DNA of 64,000 bases from Chrysoperla carnea (taxonomy: Eukaryota; Arthropoda; Insecta; Neuroptera; Chrysopidae), in the NCBI RefSeq assembly GCF_905475395.1, contig NC_058337.1, positions 139,259,172-139,323,171 of the forward strand, in the 5' to 3' direction. A program made the translations under genes and the position numbers. The notes beneath the pieces were generated by a model, which worked only from the letters and a program-made list of their open reading frames with translations, had not been told where the DNA came from and did no database searches. Below are positions 21,201-30,379 of the stretch, piece by piece. Numbering within the stretch: position 1 is the first letter of the stretch; every line of letters begins with the position of its first letter.

Positions 21201-22576
21201 GGGTAGTTTTAGGAATAGCTTGTCAGGTCATAAATAGTTCTGACCCACTTATGGAACTCGTGCGCGATCACGAGTTACAGGGTAAAGGAGCATTCTTGTT
21301 CTCTGCAGCACAACATGCAGCGTCTAAATTGGGCCTTGCTTTTGATCCGTCTAATCGTGATCTTGATGATAACGTGGTCCTTCTCTCCAAATCTCGACTT
21401 CGTTCAGCTGTGAAACGAGCTGAAATACGCTCCCTCTTCGAAGATCATCGGAATCGTGACCATCAGGGAATGTTCTACCGTCATCTAGACACCTGTAGTC
21501 TTTCCGTTGATCTTACGTTCTCTTTTCTGCGATCAGCTGGACTCAAGTCCGAAACAGAAGGCTTTATCATCGCTGCCCAAGATGGTGTGATAGCGACGCT
21601 AACTCACCAAAAGTATGTATATAAGAAAGCAGTCTCGACCACTATGTGCAGAGCGTGCAAATCTCAGCCGGAGACGCTGATGCATCTCATCTCGGCATGT
21701 CCTTCTTATGCCACGAACACCTACATACATCGCCATAACGCTGCCCTCCGCGTGCTGTACTACTTCTTGAGACACAAGTATGAAGTGGACCCTACGCCAG
21801 TCCTACCATATGCTCCAGGCGAGATCGAGTCCGTCGTCAAGAACGAGAAATGCATTATCTTCTGGAATTTCTCGTTCCCAACTACCAGGCAGCTCTCTGC
21901 TACTAAGCCTGATATAGTGCTCCAGGATATCTCATCTAAGACTATGTACGTCATCGAGTTCTCTGCGCCTGCAGAAACGAACATAGTCACGAAGGAGGAG
22001 CAAAAACGGACTAAATATCTTGATCTCTTACAAGAACTACGACAACTACACCCTGGCTACTCAGTCAAAATGGTTGTCCTCATTATCGGTTGCCTAGGCG
22101 GAATTCGTCCCACTCTCGAGACGAATCTATCTCAAATTCCGGTCTGCAGGTCTCATCTTCGTCACCTTATCTCTTCTATGCAGAAGGCTGTCATTATAGG
22201 CACCCTTCGTACATTGAGATCGCATCAGACTGTCTTCAAGTAACAGCCCTTGAAGTTTCTTTTTTCTTTTTCTTTTCTTTTCTTTTCTTTCTTTTAGTAG
22301 GTTCCACATCGCTGCGGTGCAGGGACGGAGCCTGCTTGACCAGGACACTAGACAGACTTACGTACCACCGACTCGGAAGACAGACGGACCAACGGACGTC
22401 GCGTGGACTGACGGACGTACAGACTACACGGCCACAAGTCAGTGAACTTTCTTCAAAAGACGTAGCTGCCTTGTGAAGATTTATGTCTCTCAAGGAGATG
22501 GGAGGCTCTGGGGTGTAAATCCTGTATCCTCTCTCCCTCCTTGGCAGGCATGAATACGTTAATATCAAATTTAAAT
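18214..22576 (+). mobile_element. R4/Dong-like non-LTR retrotransposon (REL-endonuclease type)
   Basis: About 4.36 kb with much higher GC than its flanks. It is bounded on both sides by AAT repeats; the 5' end is abrupt (GGGCAGGCAATCCC) and the 3' end runs into CATAATAATAAT without poly(A). It encodes one large protein. The 3' UTR (22244-22576) has a TTTTC-rich tract and a GACGGAC-rich stretch. Dong of silkworm is known to insert into TAA repeats, which fits this site. Element C has the same Polinton sequence with an unbroken AAT run, an empty site. Confidence 0.85.
18260..22243 (+). CDS. non-LTR retrotransposon polyprotein: Myb-like, reverse transcriptase, zinc knuckle, REL endonuclease
   Basis: The open frame is 1,327 codons from a GTG; the first in-frame ATG is at 18356 (MSNLRSRFFG), a more likely start. 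The N-terminal third is Pro/Thr-rich with a Myb-like helix region (FQWTKALKADLLTCY to SQHLRDQVSRL). The reverse transcriptase has NYRPITCLNTVYK, AWVDYRKAFDTTSH, GVYQGDSLSPLLF and the active-site YMDDLKLYA. After the thumb there is a zinc knuckle (CRACKSQPETLMHLISACP, CCHC) and a PD-(D/E)xK-like nuclease (KPDIVLQD ... MYVIEFSAP). That order is typical of site-specific REL-type elements (R2, R4/Dong, NeSL) and excludes APE-type LINEs. It is entirely open, so the copy is young. It nicks the target and primes cDNA synthesis there. Confidence 0.92.
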   Translation: MPYPVTINPAQSDGLTRWVRADSAELNESNPKMSNLRSRFFGPQAGSSRPSPTEPRPPAGDASTLPIGGSSHGYEGEQSNLALDPRLVPETRRAADDEEPSQGTSQESRASTQNSRLQRFQWTKALKADLLTCYEASEPSRRGYMGRMHTLWCEKHPELSYMKSQHLRDQVSRLKKTGFDKPRTGQEKRCRTTQAEVNRRDEIEPAAIGVVHSTRETLVAETQDGISQDEPVLESERSDTETQDRVCQNTPPPPVLEASPPTPPIPGDIPTLPVLTAETATPLTLTTEANVEETPILPAEPPNTRLEELKERFQNILFITDNDLSKRKRPKYRKTFAKAQDLALINQIVDDHLNHTSSLLEIDSSVYAAMCALSPAPKSTETAEEKTCKRIEQLDSKLTPLRQTVSRIECVLEYQKAGKPFTPKVRAFARELRHQHHTLNKGILLTIKQRNIEKIRALALARKKLVKREKCIRENKIFVSNPSRLFAKPPSLVENPPSIEQIDGYWRDLYEKSTSVDKNIRPIKLFERFCNARLAEQAVLTSVTADEVSLAFKGKKNHSAPGMDAVSNFWWKRLTSTHAHLARHFTSYILGYGTFPTWFAEGRTVLIPKKGDLSVPSNYRPITCLNTVYKAFTSILNERILTTIEPVWQMIYEQRGSKRGISGCKDNLLVDRCICQDARQYQRDLSMAWVDYRKAFDTTSHQLILVLLKCLKIHPDIIRCIEELLPLWKTKFTIRCGKRTVSTDLVTYKRGVYQGDSLSPLLFCISLMPLSLRLREETGYRCGPPTDRKHQVTHLFYMDDLKLYASSESSLSQALKAVHQYTKAISMEFGLDKCAVIHCKRGRVPDYDADVQLTDGSIVKHLDEEELYTYLGVGENHIQSVSTVKEALRGRYRHRLRQIWQSELSGIHKIRATNMLAIPILLYSFGSIKWTIEELKELDRGTRKLMNVNRSLHPRASVPRNYLPRQQGGRGLLSVECLHDRVVLGIACQVINSSDPLMELVRDHELQGKGAFLFSAAQHAASKLGLAFDPSNRDLDDNVVLLSKSRLRSAVKRAEIRSLFEDHRNRDHQGMFYRHLDTCSLSVDLTFSFLRSAGLKSETEGFIIAAQDGVIATLTHQKYVYKKAVSTTMCRACKSQPETLMHLISACPSYATNTYIHRHNAALRVLYYFLRHKYEVDPTPVLPYAPGEIESVVKNEKCIIFWNFSFPTTRQLSATKPDIVLQDISSKTMYVIEFSAPAETNIVTKEEQKRTKYLDLLQELRQLHPGYSVKMVVLIIGCLGGIRPTLETNLSQIPVCRSHLRHLISSMQKAVIIGTLRTLRSHQTVFK

Positions 22577-22577
22577 C

Positions 22578-22616
<39 letters not shown>
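22577..22616. repeat. AAT microsatellite (retrotransposon target, right flank)
   Basis: Continuous AAT units followed by AACGTAAAAAATATATGCGG, which resumes the Polinton sequence seen after the AAT run of element C near 59669. Confidence 0.9.
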
Positions 22617-22620
<4 letters not shown>

Positions 22621-23129
22621 TAACGTAAAAAATATATGCGGAAAAAACTAACTGAAGCAAAGGTGAATTTCAAAAGAGATACTTCAACAGCTACGTACAT
22701 CACTTTTTATAGCATTATCCCCACCACTAAAAAAGTTGTAATTTGATATTTTTATAATCGTAATTCAAACTAATTATTTTTTCTTGGAATTCAGACAAGT
22801 TTAAACATGTTCAAACAAGTTTGAACATGTTCAAACAAGTTTGAACTTGTAGCAGGATGATGATATCATATTTTTCAAGGTCAAATTAACATATTCTTGA
22901 GAATAGCTGACACGTGTAAAATTATTTTAAGATCAAAGTCCATTCAAACAAGTTTGAACATGTATTTTTATTATGTAAATTTCAAGTGTCATATTACATT
23001 GCTTAATCATAAAAAAAAAAAATATTAACATCCGGTCACGTGTCTTGAATTTTATCATGTATATTTAAAGTGTCAAATTACAATATTTTTCAAGGTCAAA
23101 TTAACATATTCTTGAAAATTGCTGACTAA
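22617..23129. repeat. subterminal satellite of Polinton A
   Basis: Contains TTCAAACAAGTTTGAA-type imperfect palindromes, TCAAGGTCAAATTAACATA, CACGTGTAAAATTATTTTAAG and CATCCGGTCACGTG: two incomplete units of the satellite described at 47130-48800. No gene seen. Confidence 0.8.
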
Positions 23130-23633
23130 TGTCAACGTCCCGCCCCCCGTTCACTCTCCGCCACTATTGGTCAAAGCCAATGACGTCATCAATGCTTAGG
23201 CAGCCATTCCTTCCCCCACCACACCTCCCGACGCCATCTTGATTTTTACAGCGCTACTATTGGTCAAAGCCAATGACGTCCCCCCTCCAACTTCGCATTC
23301 AACCGAGGTTTGCCCTTTTTGGAAAAGTGTACCATACTTTGGGGTTGAAAGTGGGCTCGATTATCTAACGTCCAATTCCCGCCCCCTTTTAACCCCCACT
23401 TCCAAAACCGCGCCCACCACTTTAAGCCCCACTTCCGCCAAGAAACACACTAACGCTCTGTCAGCCACGCCCCACCACACCTCCCAACGCCATCTTGATT
23501 TACTATTGGTCAATGACGTCATCTATCCCCTCCAACTTCGCATTCAACCGAGGTTTCCAACATTCACCTAGGTTTGCCCTTTTTTGAAAAGTGTACCATC
23601 CAACTGCGCTGAAACATACATGACTCTTCTACT
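23130..23633. repeat. terminal inverted repeat of Polinton A with CRE/CCAAT/YY1-like motif arrays
   Basis: From TAATGTCAACGTCCCGCCCC to the terminus GACTCTTCTACT. It repeats a block of ATTGGTCAAAGCCAATGACGTCA (split here: ATTGG, CCAAT, TGACGTCA, e.g. at 23181-23188) and GACGCCATCTTGATT (YY1-like CCATCTT). Block composition is GC-rich against an AT-rich genome. The same sequence lies at the ends of B and C. Confidence 0.85.
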
Positions 23634-24775
23634 TCGACACACCAAACATCGAGGATGTTGCAGATGATTCACCAGTCGGGTACATTTTAGAAGTAGACCT
23701 TGAAATACCCCAACATCTACATGATAACTTTAGCGATTTACCGCCATGTCCGGAGACAACGAAACCACCTGGATCAAAACAAAAATATCTTCTGTCAACC
23801 CTTTACAATAAGACCAACTATGTCGTGCACTACAGGAATTTAAAACTGTATACACAACTCGGTGTTAAGGTAACAAAATACCACCGTGTGTTACAATTCG
23901 ATCAATCTGCATGGTTGAAACCATATATTGATTTCAATACCGAGATGCGCAAGAACGCCTCAAATGAGTTTGAAAAAGCATTATTCAAACTCATGATTAA
24001 TGCCATCTTCGGTAAAACCATGGAGAATGTGAGGAAACATCGGGTTGTGTACATACGAAAAAATTGGGATGGAAAACATGGTGTGAAGAAATTAATTGCC
24101 AATCCCAATTTTCACAGTATGATGGTGCTCGACAATGACGTCAGTATTGTTGAAATGAAAAAATCACAGATACGTTTCAACAAACCCATCTACATAGGCT
24201 TCACAATTTTAGACATATCGAAAACGTTTGTGTATGACTTCCACTACAACTACATGTACCAACGGTACAACCCCACAAATGTCAGGTTATTATACACAGA
24301 CACCGATAGTCTAATTTAGAGCGTGAGAAATACTGACGTCTATGAGGTCATGAAACAGGATATTAATCGTTTTGATACGGCTGACTATGCACCCGACAAC
24401 GTCTATGGTATACCACTACGTAATAAGAAAGTCAAGGGTTTAATGTCCGATGAAAATAATGGTGATGTTATGCTAGAATTTGTCGGATTACGTAGCAAAA
24501 TGTATGCTATTCGGGTGCAAAATAAAAAAGAGACTAAACGATCCAAGGGTCTCAAGAAGTCAGCTATCCGAAAACTTACTTTTGAGGACTATAAGCGGTG
24601 TTTGCTTGAGAACCGTAACTTTTACCGTGTTCAGCAAAGCATCCAATCCAAGCGACACCGCTTACATACCATCAAACAGCAGAAAGTGGGCTTATCACCA
24701 TTTGACCAAAAACGATACATTACTCACAATTCATGTGAAACAAAACCATGGGGCCACTATAGCATTATTTGTTGA
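23634..24775 (+). pseudogene. DNA polymerase B last exon, interrupted by element A, with a stop
   Basis: The frame runs from [11 protein letters not shown] (contiguous from the TCGACA junction) to the normal GHYSIIC end. At 24317-24319 the codon after SLI is TAG where the other copies have TAT (tyrosine, just after the YTDTDSL active site). It lacks the N-terminal two thirds, which would be left of element A. Other changes include AACGTCTATGG for AACATCTATGG. Its Q and M variants agree with the copies at 14100 and 55524. Not functional. Confidence 0.9.
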
Positions 24776-25018
24776 GTGTAAGTATTTTATATTTTATGTT
24801 TTTAATATTTAGCTAATTTTTGCTGTTGTTTCAGAAATGTGTCCTGCTGTTGTTGTTGTGATGATCCTCAAAGTGGTTCGGTATTGTGATAGGTGTACAA
24901 ACAATTGATATAGTAGTGCGCATGAACAATTGATAGAGTAGTGGTGGGGGTGTCAAAAAACTGATAGTTAGGTAGAATTATTGTAGAAAACAATTTAGTG
25001 TTAGTTTAAACATACAAA

Positions 25019-25444
25019 ATGCAAGACTTTGGTAATCATAATAGTGATAACAACTGCATTGTTAATATGATTAAAGATAATTGTAGTTTAAGTACTTTAA
25101 ACAATGTGTTAACAAAGTATTTTAAAACATTAGTTAATATGGCAATTAAATGTGGTCGACCGGAAACTTTAAACTACCTTATTGATAAGGTAGAACAAAT
25201 GGACTTAGAAGTGAAATTTTCCCCATCATCAGACAATGAAGACGAACAAATTTGGAACTGGATTTTAAAAAATATCCGCTCTGGACAAACAGATGGAATT
25301 GTAGGACTATCCATTTTTGAACAATCTTACTACAGTGTATTTACATCAGACGAGTTATCCGACTATGTTCAAGTGAAAGAAATAATTGAAAATTATCTTA
25401 TGAAGAAAGATGATGATGATGACAATGGACACTTTTCAGAATAA
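25019..25444 (+). CDS. acidic-tail small protein, shorter copy
   Basis: 141 codons, same family as 13418-13858, with substitutions (SSDNEDEQIWN, NIRSGQ) and only four aspartates in the tail. Still open although the neighbouring polymerase is broken. Confidence 0.7.
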   Translation: MQDFGNHNSDNNCIVNMIKDNCSLSTLNNVLTKYFKTLVNMAIKCGRPETLNYLIDKVEQMDLEVKFSPSSDNEDEQIWNWILKNIRSGQTDGIVGLSIFEQSYYSVFTSDELSDYVQVKEIIENYLMKKDDDDDNGHFSE

Positions 25445-25791
25445 TAATTATAATGTATTTTCGATAATTTATAAATATATATTTTTTAAATATTATTATA
25501 ATACAACTCTGTTTTTATACTTTTCAGAAAAATAATTATAATGTATTTTCGATAATTTATAAATATATATATTTTTTTAATGTATTTTCGATAATTTATA
25601 AATATATATTTTTTTAATATTATTATAATACAACACTGTTTTTTTAAATAAGAAACTTACAATAAAAATAATATTTTTACAATGTGATATTTTTTATTTT
25701 TATTTTTTTTATAAAACACAAATATGTTCACAAAAGCGGTCCACTATAACAAATTTTTGTTTGTTACAAGTATGTTCGCAAAAACGTTCCA
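25445..25791. other. AT-rich 3' region with a local duplication
   Basis: A tract of about 60-70 bases (CTTTTCAGAAAAATAATTATAATG to ATATATTTTTTTAAT, here shortened) is repeated two to three times from 25430 to 25620. A second near-copy of the integrase end signal (AGTGGACCGCTTTTGTG region, reverse) occurs at 25725-25790. No gene seen. Confidence 0.6.
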
Positions 25792-25987
25792 CTATAAAAG
25801 GAGACTTTTTTTATCAATATATGAATTGTGTAAAGAGTCGAACACTAACCACCGGACTTTAACTTTGGATCCACGTTTAGCTAAGACCTTTTCCACTAAA
25901 TAAATGTTTGGATCGTGAACTTTTTGTAATTCTTCGGCTTAGAAACCACCCTTTATATCTTCGTTGCTGTTATCCTTCAATAAATAT
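25792..25987 (-). pseudogene. integrase 3' relic (left of minisatellites)
   Basis: The last about 65 codons of the integrase, from near LLKD to the stop. A nonsense TAA replaces the tyrosine codon in GFYAEE (CGGCTTAG for CGGCATAG), and the upstream gene is replaced by the 16-bp minisatellite exactly at the ATATTTATTGAAGG site. Confidence 0.85.
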
Positions 25988-26710
25988 ACAGGTCTCTTTC
26001 TAAACAGGTCTGTTTCTAAACAGGTCTGTTTCTAAACAGGTCTCTTTCTAAACAGGTCTCTTTCTAAACAGGTCTGTTTCTAAACAGGTCTCTTTCTAAA
26101 CAGGTCTGTTTCTAAACAGGTCTCTTTCTAAACAGGTCTGTATCTAAACAGGTCTCTTTCTAAACAGGTCTCTTTCTAAACAGGTCTGTTTCTAAACAGG
26201 TCTCTTTCTAAACAGGTCTGTATCTAAACAGGTCTCTTTCAAAACAGGTCTCTTTCTAAACAGGTCTCTTTCTAAACAGGTCTGTTTCTAAACAGGTCTC
26301 TTTCTAAACAGGTCTGTATCTAAACAGGTCTCTTTCTAAACAGGTCTCTTTCTAAACAGGTCTCTTTCTAAACAGGTCTGTTTCTAAACAGGTCTCTCTC
26401 TAAACAGGTCTGTTTCTAACCAGGTCTCTTTCTAAACAGGTCTGTATCTAAACAGGTCTCTTTCTAAACAGGTCTCTTTCTAAACAGGTCTCTTTCTAAA
26501 CAGGTCTGTTTCTAAACAGGTCTCTTTCTAAACAGGTCTGTATCTAAACAGGTCTCTTTCTAAACAGGTCTCTTTCTAAACAGGTCTCTTTCTAAACAGG
26601 TCTGTTTCTAAACAGGTCTCTTTCTAAACAGGTCTGTTTCTAAACAGGTCTCTTTCTAAGCAGGTCTGTATCTAAACAGGTCTCTTTCTAAACAGGTCTG
26701 TTTCTAAACA
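25988..26710 (+). repeat. 16-bp minisatellite array
   Basis: About 45 units of TCTCTTTCTAAACAGG with variants TCTGTTTC and TCTGTATC. A mirrored shorter array is in element C at 54094-54456. Confidence 0.95.
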
Positions 26711-26961
26711 GGTCAAAACCAGTATTAAACAGGTCAAAACCAGTATTAAACAGTTTTTTTCAACCTAGTATTGAAAACTTATGAAAAAAAAAAAAAAAAA
26801 AAAAAATTGATTCCAATAGTGATCGTAATATAATAATTGATAAATTAAGAAGACTACATTCTACAAACATCAGAAGAGAAATACTATCTATAATCCATTA
26901 CTTGAGGAAAACAAATATAATTAAATAACAAGTTTATAATAACTTTATCAAAAATTAAAAA
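26711..26961. other. junction segment with poly(A) tract and a 40-codon open stretch
   Basis: Two 21-bp minisatellite units, AACCTAGTATTG, then a run of more than 20 A at about 26783. After it, 26805-26930 reads openly as IDSNSDRNIIIDKLRRL and STNIRREILSIIHYLRK before a TAA. The same segment occurs inverted in C at 53893-54090. It may be a remnant of a lost Polinton gene; no family recognised. Confidence 0.4.
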
Positions 26962-27285
26962 GCCGGAGTAAAATCGGTGAAAGCCGGAGTAAAACCGGAG
27001 TAAAATCGGCGAAAGTCGGAGCAAAATCGGTGAAAACTGGAGTAAAACCAGAGTAAAATCGGCGAAAGTCGGAGTAAAATCGGTGAAAGCCGGAGTAAAA
27101 TCGGTGAAAGTCGGAGCAAAATCGGTGAAAACCGGAGTAAAACCGGAGTAAAATCGGCGAAAGTCGGAGTAAAATCGGTGAAAGTCGGAGTAAAACCGGA
27201 GTAAAATCGGCGAAAGTCGGAGCAAAATCGGTGAAAACCGGAGTAAAACCGGAGTAAAATCGGCGAAAGTCGGAGTAAAATCGGT
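26962..27285 (+). repeat. CGG-containing 21/11-bp minisatellite
   Basis: Units AAAATCGGTGAAAGTCGGAGT (21 bp) with interspersed 11-bp AAAACCGGAGT. About 18 units in total. The inverted counterpart is 53568-53892. Confidence 0.92.
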
Positions 27286-28290
27286 GGAAACCTGTTTAAT
27301 ACTGGTCTGTATCTGTTTAATACTGGTCTGTAGCTGTTTAATACTGGTTTTGACCTGTTTAATACTGGTCTGTATCTGTTTAATACTGGTCTGTATCTGT
27401 TTAATACTGGTTTTGACCTGTTTAATACTGGTCTGTATCTGTTTAATACTGGTTTTAACCTGTTTAATACTGGTTTTGACCTGTTTAATACTGGTTTTAA
27501 CCTGTTTAATACTGGTTTTGACCTGTTTAATACTGGTCTGTATCTGTTTAATACTGGTTTTAACCTGTTTAATACTGGTTTTGACCTGTTTAATACTGGT
27601 TTTAACCTGTTTAATACTGGTTTTGACCTGTTTAATACTGGTCTGTATCTGTTTAATACTGGTTTTGACCTGTTTAATACTGGTTTTGACCTGTTTAATA
27701 CTGGTTTTAACCTGTTTAATACTGGTTTTGACCTGTTTAATACTGGTCTGTATCTGTTTAATACTGGTTTTAACCTGTTTAATACTGGTTTTGGCCTGTT
27801 TAATACTGGTTTTAACCTGTTTAATACTGGTCTGTATCTGTTTAATACTGGTTTTGACCTGTTTAATACTGGTTTTAACCTGTTTAATACTGGTCTACTG
27901 GTCTGTATCTGTTTAATACTGGTTTTAACCTGTTTAATACTGGTTTTGACCTGTTTAATACTGGTTTTAACCTGTTTAATACTGGTTTTGACCTGTTTAA
28001 TACTGGTTTTGACCTGTTTAATACTGGTTTTGACCTGTTTAATACTGGTTTTGACCTGTTTAATACTGGTTTTGACCTGTTTAATACTGGTCTGTATCTG
28101 TTTAATACTGGTTTTAACCTGATTAATACTGGTTTTGACCTGTTTAATACTGGTCTGTATCTGTTTAATACTGGTTTTGACCTGTTTAATACTGGTTTTG
28201 ACCTGTTATATACTGGTTTTGACCTGTTTAATACTGGTCTGTATCTGTTTAATACTGGTTTTAACCTGTTTAATATTGGTCTGTATCTGC
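27286..28290 (+). repeat. 21-bp minisatellite, long array
   Basis: About 47 units of TTTAATACTGGTTTTGACCTG with variants TTTTAACCTG and TCTGTATCTG. Because the unit is 21 bases with no stop in several frames, long open frames exist on both strands (for example 27284-27916), reading as a heptad such as CLILVLT. One register slip occurs near 27890. I see no sign that it is translated. Confidence 0.95.
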
Positions 28291-28501
28291 TTACAAACCC
28301 AAGAACATATCTACTAAAGGACCACAACAACGATGATATAAAGGGTGGTTTCTATGCCGAAGAATTACAAAAAGTTCACGATCCAAACATTTATTTAGTG
28401 GAAAAGGTCTTAGCTAAACGTGGATCCAAAGTTAAAGTCCGGTGGTTAGGGTACGACTCTTTACACAATTCATATATTGACAAAAAAGTCTCCTTTTATA
28501 G
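28290..28501 (+). pseudogene. integrase 3' relic (right of minisatellites)
   Basis: Starts at CTTACAAACCCAAGAACAT, the same integrase position at which the left relic stops, and runs to the end of the gene. It has one fewer A in the run before KSLLL, shifting the frame at the end. The two relics face each other across the arrays. Confidence 0.85.
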
Positions 28502-28791
28502 TGGAACGTTTTTGCGAACATACTTGTAACAAACAAAAATTTGTCATAGTGGACCGCTTTTGTGAACATACTTGTGATTTATAAAAAAAATAAAAATAAA
28601 AAATATCACATTGTAAAAATATTATTTTTATTGTAAGTTTCTTATTTAAAAAAACAGTGTTGTATTATAAATATTTAAAAATAAAAATACATAGATTTTA
28701 TAAAATGATTTTTTATTCAGAAATTTCTGATGTATAACAATAAAATATATATATATATCTTGCAGTAACAAAATTCAATATAGGAATGATT
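28502..28791. other. AT-rich spacer, no gene seen
   Basis: Resembles the sequence downstream of the integrase in other copies (GTGGACCGCTTTTGTGAAC, then AATAAAAATA tracts). It ends in a TATATATA tract just before the next gene. Confidence 0.5.
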
Positions 28792-29103
28792 TTAAAATAA
28801 TGCTTGACTTTCTTCTTCGATGTCAACACAATCTTCGTTAACGTCGTCTTCGAATAGGCGCAGCGTTAATTGGTGACTTCTTCCAATTTTCCCCTCCACC
28901 CTCAAGTACCCCGCTTTATTCTTAAATAATTGAAGCGTGTTATCGATCATTGAAGCGAAATGACGTGGTAGAAACACTGCCTTCTCTCTAACCTCACCAC
29001 CCCGGCTCACCTCCAGTGTCACCTTTATGGATGCTCCAAGTTTCGTCATTAATCGCTCCAATTTTAAAATTGTTAGTTTTTCTTTAATTGGCAAATTCTT
29101 CAT
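28792..29103 (-). CDS. small basic/acidic protein, divergent paralogue of 48908-49270
   Basis: 103 residues starting MKNLPIKEKLTILKLERLM. It aligns with the C protein at 48908: ILKLERLMTKLGASIKVTLE with ILKMERILTIHGPSIKVLLD, VFLPRHFASMIDNTLQLFKN with VFLPSRFAVLTDNMIKLFNT, and GRSHQLTLRLFEDD with GRSHQLRLRLFEDD. The acidic tail (DVNEDCVDIEEE) is a shared feature. Upstream codons of the longer form (LDSCLVRPC) can be traced to about 29145 with differences. It is a second, diverged member of this family inside one element. Role unknown; nucleic-acid binding is only a guess. Confidence 0.65.
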   Translation of the reverse strand: MKNLPIKEKLTILKLERLMTKLGASIKVTLEVSRGGEVREKAVFLPRHFASMIDNTLQLFKNKAGYLRVEGKIGRSHQLTLRLFEDDVNEDCVDIEEESQALF

Positions 29104-30136
29104 TTTTACACACGGTCGTAGTAAACAACTGTCTAAAATTCATTTTTCTTGTTTGTTCATTTTCAACTTTTATTTTTTACTATAGTTATAATATTAACTA
29201 ATAAGTATTTGTTATAAAACTGATGTTTCCTGCAATGTAAAGCACCTTTTTATATCCGATTACCACCACTCCAAAAATCCCCCACCAGCAGAAATTATTA
29301 TCTAATCTCATGTAAACGTGTAAAATTATTTTAAGAAACAGGATGATGATATCATATTTTTCAAGGTTAGATCTATTTCAACATATTCTTGAGAATTGCT
29401 GACTCCCATAATAATATTCAAACGAATTATTTTTTCTTGGAATTCAGACTTGTTCATACTTGCAAATTATTATCTAACACGTATAAAATTATTTTAAGAT
29501 CAAATGCGATTCAAACAAGTTTTAACATGTATTTTTATCATGTAAATTTCAAGTGTCAAATTACAATATTTTTCAAGGTTAGATGTTATCTATTTCAACA
29601 TATTCTTGAGAATTGCTGACTCATAATATTCTTTTCTTGGAATTCAGACTTGCAAATTATTATCTAACACGTTCAAGTGTCATATTACATTGCTTAATCA
29701 TAAAAAAATATTAACATCCGGTCACGTGTAAAATTATTTTAAGTCGATTAAAACAAGTTTGAACTTGTAACAGGATGATGATGTCATATTTTTCAAGGTT
29801 AGATGTTATCTATTTCAACATAAAAAAAAATAAACATCCGGTCACGTGTCTTGAATTTTATCATGAATATTTAAAGTGTCAAATTACAATATTTTTCAAG
29901 GTTAGATGTTATCTATTTCAACATATTCTTGAGAATTCTCTTTCTCCTGTCCCGTTAGATTTGGATATGAACCAGATATGAACTGAGAAATCAGAGTATT
30001 AAAGCAGATATAAAAACAATTTTATTAAAAAAATTGAAAAAATCAGAGTATTAAAGCAGTTATCAAATCAATTTTGTTAAAAAACTTATAAAATCGGAGT
30101 AGTTTTTAACAAAAACTTATAAAATCGGAGTAGTTA
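29104..30136. repeat. internal block of subterminal-type satellite
   Basis: Broken units of the satellite seen near the ends (ACGTGTAAAATTATTTTAAG, TTTTTCAAGGTTAGATGTTA, CATCCGGTCACGTG), then a duplicated AGAAATCAGAGTATTAAAGCA region at 29985-30060. No gene supported. The mirrored block in C is 50734-51660. Confidence 0.7.
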
Positions 30137-30379
30137 CCAGAAATATTCACCATTCACGAGGTGAAACTTACAAACCCAAGAACATATTTATTGAAGGATT
30201 ACAACAACGAAGATATAAAGGGTGGTTTCTATGCTGAAGAATTACAAAAAGTTCACGATCCAAACATTTATTTAGTGGAAAAGGTCTTAGCTAAACATGG
30301 ATCTAACGTTAAAGTCAGGTGGTTAGGGTTCGACTCTTTACATGATTCATATATTGATAAAGAAAGTCTTCTTTTATAG
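30137..30379 (+). pseudogene. integrase C-terminal relic
   Basis: About 80 codons from PEIFTIHEVKLTNPRTYLLKD to the normal stop, open, with the chromodomain-like end (YLVEKVLAKHGSNVKVRWLGF). The catalytic part is absent, so it cannot integrate DNA. It is the inverse counterpart of 50481-50733 in C. Confidence 0.85.

Larger units (their letters stand above)
1..23633. mobile_element. Polinton/Maverick element A (partial, left end outside the window)
   Basis: The right terminus is the 12-mer GACTCTTCTACT ending at 23633. The same terminus closes element B at 34064 and element C at 61234, and its reverse complement opens C at 46465. Termini of the form 5'-AG...CT-3' and a 6-bp target duplication are known for Polintons. 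From the right end inward the order is terminal repeat, polymerase (minus), acidic-tail gene, convergent integrase and fibre-like gene, minisatellite, then the centre of a palindrome and the mirrored gene set. The element contains an R4/Dong-like insertion and a 200-N gap. Its left terminus is not visible, so total size is unknown. Confidence 0.85.

Noticed and set aside
22236..22703. 155-codon frame with a tyrosine run on the minus strand
   Set aside because: It crosses the retrotransposon 3' end and the AAT repeat; the tyrosines are the microsatellite translated.
25988..26710. CRISPR-like array
   Set aside because: Units of 16 bp are directly adjacent with no unique spacers; it is a minisatellite in eukaryotic DNA.
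27284..27916. 210-codon frame METCLILVCICL...
   Set aside because: Entirely made of 21-bp minisatellite units; no start context or unique sequence.
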